Assembly (NCBI GenBank): GCA_012965445.1
Contig: DTSJ01000184.1
Coordinates: forward strand, 1-12,351
Source: Candidatus Hydrogenedentota bacterium
Lineage (GTDB): Bacteria > Hydrogenedentota > Hydrogenedentia > Hydrogenedentiales > GCA-2746185
Reading direction: 5' to 3'
Length of the DNA: 12,351 nt
A program made the position numbers and the translations under genes. Shown here in pieces: positions 6,109 to 12,351 of the stretch (position 1 is its first letter; each line of letters opens with the position of its first letter). A model generated the notes under the pieces. That model saw only the letters and a program-made list of their open reading frames with translations, did not search any database and was not told the DNA's origin.

Positions 6109-8190
6109 ATGCTTTCTGCGACTTCAAATCCACCACCAAATAGCGGTCTGGTTTACTTTTTCTGCCTGCAGCTGATCGCCGCAGCACTTCTGTATTACTG
6201 CGACATACTCGTCGGCGTCCGCCTTAATTTCTGGATGGGGTGGGGTGCAGCCGACTGGGTCGCGACACTGCCGGGTTTCATGATCTACGCCGCAACCACA
6301 ACTGTTCTAGCCGGTTTGACAACCCTCGTAACAAGTCGATTTATTCTTCGAAAAAGCGACGTTCGCATCATCGCCTACATAGCAACTCTTATTTCCGTCA
6401 TCCTGCTCACTTTCCTGCTGCAACGATTTTCCCAGCCGAAAGCAGAGCAGTATATTCTACCATATGCATTCATTGCCCCCGGGACTGTCGCTATAGTTGG
6501 TCTGCTCGGCTGCATCAATCGCTCAATCGCCTGGACAGTCTTCTGCGGAGTTTTCGGTATCGGCGGAGGCCTTTGTCTCCTCCAGGTTTTCGCCTTGACC
6601 CTGTTCACATTCGACAACGGACACGATGCTGCCAACGCCTACGCGACAGCTTGGGCAGGAATTATTACCGTCGCCGCAGGCATACTTCACGCAGCCCGCA
6701 ACCGATCCCTGGTGAGAAAAACGATACTGACTGCTGCCGCAGTCATCACTTCCTTCGCGCTGCCGATCATTGTCTTTGCCTTGTCACCTACTGGAAAACC
6801 GACCGATCAGCCAGACCGAAAAAATGTCCTGTTGATCACGGCCGATACGATGCGCGCCGATTACACCTCCGCTTACGGAGGGGCGGTTCCGACCCCGAAT
6901 TTAGATCGACTCGCCGCAATCGGAATGCGCCTCGACCAATACTACAGTCTCGCTCCGTGGACTGTTCCTTCATTCTCCGGATTGTTTTCCTCCAAATATC
7001 CACCCAGCGTCACGCTCAACAAAACCTACAACGAGCGCATGGAAGAATTAAGTTACTACCGCAATATCCCGGAATACTGGGAAGGAAAAGAGGGGCGCTC
7101 GCTCGTCCAGAATCTTTCCGAATCGAGCTACACAACCAACGCTTTCGTCGGAAATTTCGCCATGTTCGGGCACGCATGGCTACTCGGCGATTTTGACAGA
7201 CACATGCTCATGCCCATGTTGCTCAACAGGACGATTGGGCCTCTCGACGATCTGCCTCTGATGAGCGCCATTATTATGAAGCTAAAACCCGAAGCCTATC
7301 AGGATCGACCCTTCGACTACACACGCGCGGTGACAGAGCACGCGCAGGCCTTTCTTCGATTTCGGACAAACGGAAACTTCTTTTTGTGGGTACACTTCTT
7401 CGATCCCCATACGCCGTACGATCCGCCATTGCGGTTTCGACGTATTACCGACGGTCCATACGACTTTTTCCCCATCGGAGCTACAATGGAGATGCTCCAA
7501 CAGCATGACTACATGCAGTCGCTCTACGAAGGCGAAATCCGATATGTCGACGAATCCGTCGGGAAAATACTCTATACACTGAAGCAAGTAGATCACGATG
7601 ACGATACTATCGTCGTGTTTTCCTCAGACCATGGAGAAGAATTCTGGGATCACAACGGATTCGGTCACGGACATACCATGTTCAATGAACAGTTGCGAGT
7701 CCCTTTTATCATCGCCGGCTCAGGCATACTCCCTGGAACTATCCGCACACCTATTTCCGCGATCGATGTAATTCCTACTCTTGCAGAGCTGACCGGCGAA
7801 GAATTCTACTCCGAATGGCGTGGCACCAGTTTCCTCCCGATCTTGCGCGGAGACTCCGAGAAAACACATAAACGCCCTGTTTTCTCACAGGCCACTGGCT
7901 TACTCCCCCCATCCCCCGAACCCCTCCAATCGGTGATCGTCTGGCCATACAAACTTATTCGAGGTATGGAAACAGATAACATTCAACTCTACAACCTCAG
8001 CATCGATCCCGGCGAGACCAACAATCTCGCGTCATCACACACCGAACAAAAGAACGAACTCTCCGAGGTTCTCCGCATCTGGTCTACGACCTTCCCGGTA
8101 ACGTTTACCGAACTCAGTAACAACAGCGGGGACATCGAAGCGGACGAAGAGACTCTCGAATACCTTCGCTCCATCGGATATCTCGAGTAA
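6109..8190 (+). CDS. Membrane-anchored sulfatase/alkaline-phosphatase-superfamily protein with Thr at the nucleophile position
   Basis: 693 residues. The first 225 or so hold six or seven hydrophobic segments (about 13-36, 54-76, 84-103, 115-157, 178-196, 205-225). The rest is a sulfatase-fold domain facing the periplasm. It opens with NVLLITADTMRAD (D246 and D251 in the usual metal-site strand), has PNLDRLAAIG soon after, and then APWTVPSFSGLFSS, in which Thr285 sits where FGly-sulfatases have Cys (C/S-x-P-x-R) and the Arg is Phe289. SDHGEE (D507, H508) and HGHTMFNEQLRVPF (from H520) are the second metal and substrate motifs. The end EYLRSIGYLE is the usual sulfatase C-terminus, so the gene is complete. 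Thr nucleophiles occur in phosphoethanolamine and phosphoglycerol transferases of this superfamily, so hydrolysis of sulfate esters is doubtful. Transfer or removal of a phospho- group on envelope lipid or glycan is an inference. It is followed 9 nt later by the FG-GAP gene. Confidence 0.85.
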   Translation: MLSATSNPPPNSGLVYFFCLQLIAAALLYYCDILVGVRLNFWMGWGAADWVATLPGFMIYAATTTVLAGLTTLVTSRFILRKSDVRIIAYIATLISVILLTFLLQRFSQPKAEQYILPYAFIAPGTVAIVGLLGCINRSIAWTVFCGVFGIGGGLCLLQVFALTLFTFDNGHDAANAYATAWAGIITVAAGILHAARNRSLVRKTILTAAAVITSFALPIIVFALSPTGKPTDQPDRKNVLLITADTMRADYTSAYGGAVPTPNLDRLAAIGMRLDQYYSLAPWTVPSFSGLFSSKYPPSVTLNKTYNERMEELSYYRNIPEYWEGKEGRSLVQNLSESSYTTNAFVGNFAMFGHAWLLGDFDRHMLMPMLLNRTIGPLDDLPLMSAIIMKLKPEAYQDRPFDYTRAVTEHAQAFLRFRTNGNFFLWVHFFDPHTPYDPPLRFRRITDGPYDFFPIGATMEMLQQHDYMQSLYEGEIRYVDESVGKILYTLKQVDHDDDTIVVFSSDHGEEFWDHNGFGHGHTMFNEQLRVPFIIAGSGILPGTIRTPISAIDVIPTLAELTGEEFYSEWRGTSFLPILRGDSEKTHKRPVFSQATGLLPPSPEPLQSVIVWPYKLIRGMETDNIQLYNLSIDPGETNNLASSHTEQKNELSEVLRIWSTTFPVTFTELSNNSGDIEADEETLEYLRSIGYLE

Positions 8191-8199
8191 CTATCTATC

Positions 8200-9414
8200 G
8201 TGTACATTGACCCATATACCCAGATTATTCCAGCACTCATCGTCATCCTCGTCGTCTCGTGTACGGGGTGCAATAATAAAGTCGATCCCATTTCCACCGA
8301 AAAAACGACCGAATTACCGCGCCCTGTCGATTTTACGTTCTCAGAGAAAGCCGAAACACTCGCTCTCGTGCTTGCCGATGTCAACGGCGACGGTCACCTG
8401 GACTTGCTTGAAGGCGTAGCAGGCGGGCACAACCTGCTCTATATCAACAATCAATCGCTCAATCCGTTTCGTCATGTCGAGCCAATACTAATCGCGAGCG
8501 AAAACCACATGACTATCGATCTCGCCCTCGAAGACATCGACGGCGACGGCGATCTGGATTACATAGAATGCACGCTCGCCAACAATTTTTTGCGAATAAA
8601 CAACGGATCAAAAACGCATTTCGATCTCCTCCCTTCAATTCGCTTGACCCCCGAATCGATGCCGACATACGCCTCCGCCTTCGGCGATATCAACGGAGAC
8701 GACCGTCCTGATATAGTACTCGGCAACTCCCAGGGAAATCTCAATCAATTCATTCTCAACGATACCCAGTCTCCCTTCCTCAATTCCTCACATGCCAAAT
8801 TCCTGGGCGTTGACAAGCACGTCACGGAGGATCTGCTCCTCTTCGACCTGGACGGTGACGGCCATCTCGATCTCCTCACGGCCAACGCAGGCGAACCGAA
8901 CCGCATCTACATGAGCGATGGCGAATCTCCATTCTTTTCCAAGGGCAGGAACATAATTGACAAACCCGACTACACCTTCGCGATAGCCGCTGGAGACATC
9001 GACAACGATGGTGATTTCGACATCATTTGCGGTAATATGGGTTCAAACACTCTCTTTCTCAACGAGGGCGGTACGTTCACACCGCATCCCGTCGGACAGG
9101 ACAAAGAAACGACCCGGATCGTTATCCTCGAGGACTTCAACGGCGACGGTAACCTGGATCTGCTTACAGGCAACCATCAGGCACCAAATCTCCTGTTTTT
9201 GAACACTGGCGCCGAGCCCTTTTTCGTCGAAGCAACAAAACTTGCAAAAGAACCTGTAAACGATGCCACCCGTGCAATGGCTGTCGGTGACGTCAACGGC
9301 GACGGCACACTCGATATCGTCGTCGGAAACGCGAGTTCCCAAGCGAATCGCATCTATTTCCTGCCAACCGAATGGTCCAGCGATCCGTTCCCGGGATATC
9401 GTCCGAATCGGTAA
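8200..9414 (+). CDS. FG-GAP/VCBS seven-repeat beta-propeller lipoprotein
   Basis: 404 residues from GTG 8200, the first possible start after an in-frame stop. Residues 9-20 form a hydrophobic signal followed by a lipobox VVSC with Cys21, suggesting a lipid-anchored exported protein. The n-region has no Lys or Arg and includes Asp4, which is unusual. Seven DxNGDGxxD-type calcium loops begin near residues 60, 112, 163, 216, 266, 312 and 364, a period of 46-53 residues, matching one blade each of a seven-bladed propeller as in integrin-alpha FG-GAP and VCBS proteins. The third loop reads DINGDDRPD, so it is slightly altered. Such proteins bind ligands or partners at the cell surface; no enzyme motif is seen. 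It directly follows the sulfatase-like gene (9 nt, same frame), so shared transcription and a related surface role are likely. Its ligand is unknown. Confidence 0.9.
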   Translation: MYIDPYTQIIPALIVILVVSCTGCNNKVDPISTEKTTELPRPVDFTFSEKAETLALVLADVNGDGHLDLLEGVAGGHNLLYINNQSLNPFRHVEPILIASENHMTIDLALEDIDGDGDLDYIECTLANNFLRINNGSKTHFDLLPSIRLTPESMPTYASAFGDINGDDRPDIVLGNSQGNLNQFILNDTQSPFLNSSHAKFLGVDKHVTEDLLLFDLDGDGHLDLLTANAGEPNRIYMSDGESPFFSKGRNIIDKPDYTFAIAAGDIDNDGDFDIICGNMGSNTLFLNEGGTFTPHPVGQDKETTRIVILEDFNGDGNLDLLTGNHQAPNLLFLNTGAEPFFVEATKLAKEPVNDATRAMAVGDVNGDGTLDIVVGNASSQANRIYFLPTEWSSDPFPGYRPNR

Positions 9415-9418
9415 ACTT

Positions 9419-9447
9419 TTGACAAAAAACGAGCACACTGGTATCAT
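9419..9447 (+). promoter_or_regulatory. Sigma70-type extended -10 promoter for the DUF1501 operon
   Basis: TTGACA at 9419-9424 is a perfect -35 box. After exactly 17 nt comes TATCAT at 9442-9447, one mismatch from TATAAT, preceded by the extended -10 dinucleotide TG at 9439-9440. Transcription would start near 9453-9455 and give a leader of about 88 nt before ATG 9543. It begins 5 nt after the stop of the FG-GAP gene, so the DUF1501 and cytochrome genes probably form their own transcription unit. No clear operator is seen next to it. Confidence 0.8.
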
Positions 9448-9528
9448 AGTGCCGAGAAACCTGCGGCGGATCTTGCCAAACCGCTACCGTTGTACCAGGC
9501 TGATCGCCCTCCCATGTGGAGCCAATTC

Positions 9529-9535
9529 GGTGGAG
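9529..9535 (+). promoter_or_regulatory. Ribosome binding site deciding the DUF1501 start
   Basis: GGTGGAG ends 7 nt before ATG 9543, an ideal spacing. The alternative GTG at 9516 has no such site and would add nine residues ahead of the Tat signal, so ATG 9543 is the start. Confidence 0.75.
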
Positions 9536-9542
9536 ATGTATT

Positions 9543-11039
9543 ATGAGCTTTAGAATCGGTCGGCGCGATTTTCTTAAAGCCTCACTAGCCGCGACCGCAG
9601 CAGCAAACTGGCCCTCTGGTGCAAATGCTCAGGAACAGGCAGAAGGCGAAATTCCGCACGGGACTCTCCCCCCCACAGCCGATGCGATGATTCTGATTTG
9701 GATTCCGGGCGGTTTGTCGCAAGTCGAGTATTGGGATCCGAAGCCCTTTACGCCCTTCGAAAAAGGCATGAAAGGAAGCGACCTCCTGTCTCCTTGCCCT
9801 TCAATTCCTACTGCAGTGGATGACATATCCTTCGGAAAAGGCTTGGAAAACATCGCGTCTGTTATGGAAAAGGGCACCCTGCTTCGTTCGCTGTACAACG
9901 ATCACGAATTCGGATTCGACCACAATCGAGCCCAATACCACATCATTACCGGCTATCCGTTTCCGACAGGGTTTAAGGCCCCCGGGATCGGCGCAAAAAT
10001 TTCGCGAATCCTCGGACCTCGTGATACCAACATGCCGCCATTCGTCGTGATTGGTCGCGAAATTCTTAGCATCGATACCGAAGGCCCGGAAAATCGCAGG
10101 TTCATTAACTCGCTTCACGGCCCGGGGTTCTACGGAGTCCAGCATGCCCCGCTGCTCGTGAAAGAACCCTCTACCGGCATCAGCACACTAAACGCCGTCG
10201 CCAGCATGAAACCCGACCGACTCGATCGACGTCAGGCCTATCTGCAAACCATTAGCGGTATGTCCCAAAAAGAACTCCGCGATTCGAACAAAGTCGACGA
10301 ATACTTGGCCACCATTAATCGCGCCCGCAACATGATGGACTCATCAGTCAAAGAAGTTTTCAAGTACAGGCAGGAAGAAACATCCGAAACCCTCGAACGA
10401 TATAAAGTCGACCACCGATTCGGAGAAAGTTGTCTGCTCGCGCGCCGTCTCGTCGAACGCGGCGCACGCTTCGTACAAGTAGAGTATCCCTTCAAAACCT
10501 TTTCCCTGTTCGATACGCACAGCCACGGTGCCAGTACAAACATGTTGTTGAAGCCGCATATCGATAGACCCATCGCGAATCTGATTCGCGATCTGGATGA
10601 CAGAGGCATGCTCGAACGAACTCTAGTCGTCGTTATGACGGAGTTCGGGAGATCTCTCGCAAAAAGGAGAAACGCCTCAGACAATATCGCCTTTGCCACA
10701 AGTAACAGCGGCCAGGTCGGGGGAATCTTCAACGAGTATACAGACGGACACAACATCCCTATCGAAGCCGAAGACATGTACGGTATGCACGGACACTTCC
10801 CCCTTAGCAACAACGTGCTCTTCTTCGGCGGCGGATTCAAACGAGGGTACCTCCACGGAAAAACAGCTGACAGGCACCCCATGTTCCCGATCGAGAACCG
10901 CGAGTCAATTGATGACCTCCACGCAACTATTTACAAGACTCTGGGTATTGCCCCCGATGTCTACTACAAATCCGAAGGGCGACCGATTCATGTAACCAAC
11001 CTGGGGAAAGGAAGGCCTATCGATGCCCTCTTGGCTTAA
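9543..11039 (+). CDS. DUF1501 family protein with Tat signal peptide
   Basis: 498 residues. The N-terminus has a twin-arginine signal, GRRDFLKASLA (RR at 7-8), a hydrophobic h-region and a likely cleavage after ANA (29), so it is exported folded. The mature part begins LIWIPGGLSQVEYWDPKP (51-68), the standard DUF1501 opening, and continues with HNRAQYHIITG and MTEFGRS (EFGR 367-370), then HGHFPLSNNVLFFGGG (from H416) and a C-terminal DLHATIYKTLGI close to the family end. DUF1501 proteins share the alkaline-phosphatase/sulfatase fold, are abundant in Planctomycetota and relatives and usually lie beside PSCyt1/DUF1549/DUF1553 cytochrome genes. Their reaction is not established. About 46 residues separate EFGR from HGHF, longer than I recall for the family, and the common RDHW block appears as MHGHF. 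The next gene starts inside its last 17 nt. It has its own promoter at 9419-9447. Confidence 0.9.
   Translation: MSFRIGRRDFLKASLAATAAANWPSGANAQEQAEGEIPHGTLPPTADAMILIWIPGGLSQVEYWDPKPFTPFEKGMKGSDLLSPCPSIPTAVDDISFGKGLENIASVMEKGTLLRSLYNDHEFGFDHNRAQYHIITGYPFPTGFKAPGIGAKISRILGPRDTNMPPFVVIGREILSIDTEGPENRRFINSLHGPGFYGVQHAPLLVKEPSTGISTLNAVASMKPDRLDRRQAYLQTISGMSQKELRDSNKVDEYLATINRARNMMDSSVKEVFKYRQEETSETLERYKVDHRFGESCLLARRLVERGARFVQVEYPFKTFSLFDTHSHGASTNMLLKPHIDRPIANLIRDLDDRGMLERTLVVVMTEFGRSLAKRRNASDNIAFATSNSGQVGGIFNEYTDGHNIPIEAEDMYGMHGHFPLSNNVLFFGGGFKRGYLHGKTADRHPMFPIENRESIDDLHATIYKTLGIAPDVYYKSEGRPIHVTNLGKGRPIDALLA
11008..11015 (+). promoter_or_regulatory. Ribosome binding site of the DUF2231/cytochrome gene, inside the DUF1501 gene
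   Basis: AAGGAAGG lies 7 nt before ATG 11023 and within the last codons of the DUF1501 gene. It supports the overlapping start and coupled translation of the two genes. Confidence 0.75.
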
Positions 11040-12351
11040 CGATATCTTTGCGCCCCTCACCGATTTACAGAACCATCCGGAAATGCTTCATGCAGCCGCG
11101 ATCCATTTGCCTCTGGCGCTGGCGATCCTGGGCTTTCCTCTCGCACTGCTCGCCATCATCCCCTGGAAACACGAACGGGCCGTACGCGTCACCGCTATCG
11201 CAAGCTACCTGACACTCCTCCTCGCAGCAACCCTGGCCGTCAACTCCGGAGAAAACGTACATACACTGCTTCCCAGCACCCTTCCCGAATACATCTGGGA
11301 TGACATCAATAGCCACGAATCGCTCGCCCGGAAAGTATGGATCGGCGCATTTGTAACAACCCTGTTTCTGGTCATCAGTCTCACTCCCGTAAAGAAAATC
11401 GCTCTCTCCTCGACCCTCGTTGCAGCCGTCGGTGCTGCCGTCACACTCGCTATCGTCATCCAGGTCGGACACCAGGGAGGGAAGCTCGTATACGAGCACG
11501 GCCTCGGAACCCCGCCGCTGTACGTGGAAGTGCATCAATTGGCTCAAAGCAAGCCCGCCCAGAGCATCCCGGTCAAATCGACCAATACCGTGGACACCAT
11601 CGCGGAAGAACTGGAACCCGTTACTTACGCCGCCAATATTCAACCCATTCTTCAGGAATACTGCTACGGATGCCATTCCTCCAAAGAACGAAAGGGTGAA
11701 CTGGACCTGTCAACTTTGGACGGAATTCTCGCGGGCGGAGAAAAAGACGGTCCCCCGATTGTTTTCGGAAATCCAGACGCGAGTCCGCTCATCGACTATG
11801 TCCGAGGCAAACGACAGCCGCAGATGCCCAAAGACGAGCCGCCGCTTAATAACAACCATATTTCCCTTATGGAGCGGTGGATCCTCACCAGCACCCCCGA
11901 GACCATTCGTAGCGAAATTATCGCATCCAACGGAGACCCCGGTGCAGTGAAAGATCTCTACGATGCAGTCGATAGAAAATCCGCTCCGGCTATCGACCAA
12001 CTTGCAAAACTGACCCGAACCCGACCCAATCCCTTGTTCAATTTCGATATCTCCCGGCTTGAGAAGAGAAGCGTTTTTCTCGCACAGAGAGGCAAGAAAA
12101 AGTTGGATCCCTTGGTCGAAACAACAGAGAAAGAAGCCCATATATCCGAACTGGAATCATCGCAGAAGGAAAAACTCGGACAACTAAATGCGCCTCGTTC
12201 GGAGCTGAAAAAAAATTATGAACGAATCTTTTCCGAAGATGGAACTGTAATCTGGCCAAACCCGGAATACCTGAAATTGCTAAAGATTCTTCGATTGGAT
12301 GTCCTGTCCGAGCGCGTCACGCCCCCTGCCAATGCAACCCCCTCGACCGTC
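11023..12351 (+). CDS. DUF2231 membrane domain fused to planctomycete-type cytochrome c domain (3' end missing)
   Basis: 443 codons are open from ATG 11023 to the right edge with no stop. Residues 20-170 form a DUF2231-like domain: HAAAIHLPLAL (23-33), four membrane segments (about 26-47, 58-74, 105-121, 127-147) and GHQGGKLVYEHGLG (149-162). Basic residues cluster in the two loops 48-56 and 123-125, which predicts both ends outside. Residues 200-287 are a PSCyt1-type haem domain with CYGCH (Cys214, Cys217, His218) and QMPKDEPPL, where Met268 may be the sixth ligand. Residues about 290-443 are charged, partly coiled-coil-like and not recognised; a DUF1549 domain is not evident. The family is thought to work in electron transfer with DUF1501/DUF1553 partners, but the substrate is unknown. 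It overlaps the DUF1501 gene by 17 nt. The minus-strand and shifted open frames over this region are shadows. Confidence 0.88.
   Translation, partial: MPSWLNDIFAPLTDLQNHPEMLHAAAIHLPLALAILGFPLALLAIIPWKHERAVRVTAIASYLTLLLAATLAVNSGENVHTLLPSTLPEYIWDDINSHESLARKVWIGAFVTTLFLVISLTPVKKIALSSTLVAAVGAAVTLAIVIQVGHQGGKLVYEHGLGTPPLYVEVHQLAQSKPAQSIPVKSTNTVDTIAEELEPVTYAANIQPILQEYCYGCHSSKERKGELDLSTLDGILAGGEKDGPPIVFGNPDASPLIDYVRGKRQPQMPKDEPPLNNNHISLMERWILTSTPETIRSEIIASNGDPGAVKDLYDAVDRKSAPAIDQLAKLTRTRPNPLFNFDISRLEKRSVFLAQRGKKKLDPLVETTEKEAHISELESSQKEKLGQLNAPRSELKKNYERIFSEDGTVIWPNPEYLKLLKILRLDVLSERVTPPANATPSTV

Noticed and set aside
8377..9310. Recurring GACGGCGACGG-type DNA words, possible tandem repeat or CRISPR-like array
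   Set aside because: They encode the calcium loops of the FG-GAP repeats and diverge between copies; the repetition is at protein level.
9516..9542. GTG start adding nine residues to the DUF1501 protein
   Set aside because: The GGTGGAG site at 9529-9535 is ideally placed for ATG 9543, which also puts the twin Arg at positions 7-8.
10238..10882. 214-residue minus-strand open frame inside the DUF1501 gene
   Set aside because: It is Arg/Ser-rich, has no family motif and lies opposite a clear conserved gene; it is a shadow of codon bias.
11065..11676. 203-residue minus-strand open frame opposite the DUF2231/cytochrome gene
   Set aside because: The plus-strand frame has membrane helices, a CxxCH motif and a strong ribosome binding site; the minus-strand frame shows no motif.

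Overview
The window carries seven protein-coding genes, six complete and one running off the right edge, plus a possible 14-codon tail of another gene at the left edge. The product types (a DUF1501 protein with a Tat leader, a planctomycete-type cytochrome c domain, a membrane sulfatase-like protein, an FG-GAP propeller lipoprotein and a TPR-bearing GT-C membrane protein) suggest a Gram-negative, slow-growing environmental bacterium of the PVC type (Planctomycetota, Verrucomicrobiota, Lentisphaerota) or a similar lineage such as Hydrogenedentota. This is inferred from protein families only. There is no rRNA, tRNA, CRISPR array or transposase gene.

Layout. Left part (1-5783): a TMTC-like membrane protein with C-terminal TPRs (65-1756, minus) is divided by a 199-nt divergent spacer from a two-gene plus-strand unit. 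That unit is a polyprenyl-phosphate-sugar synthase-like GT2 fused to a SAM methyltransferase (1956-3245), followed 9 nt later by a YfhO-family membrane protein (3255-5783). A GT2 next to two GT-C-type membrane proteins is the layout expected for lipid-linked sugar made in the cytoplasm and used on the outer face of the membrane. Middle (5784-6108): a 325-nt gap holds a MITE-like element with 19-nt inverted ends and a small palindrome. Right of it is a second pair: a membrane-anchored sulfatase/phosphotransferase-like protein with Thr where sulfatases have the formylglycine Cys (6109-8190), then a lipoprotein with seven calcium-type FG-GAP repeats (8200-9414), again after a 9-nt gap and in the same reading frame.

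Right part (9419-12351): a near-consensus extended -10 sigma70-type promoter (9419-9447) precedes a Tat-exported DUF1501 protein (9543-11039). Its end overlaps by 17 nt a DUF2231/cytochrome c protein (11023 onward, no stop before the edge). This last gene is easily missed because it has no stop inside the window.

Starts were moved from the longest possible frame in three genes: to ATG 1756 (minus), ATG 6109 and ATG 9543. The best candidate for something new is the left-hand glycosylation-like module built on a GT2-methyltransferase fusion, possibly acting with the Thr-type sulfatase-fold enzyme. That functional link is inference.
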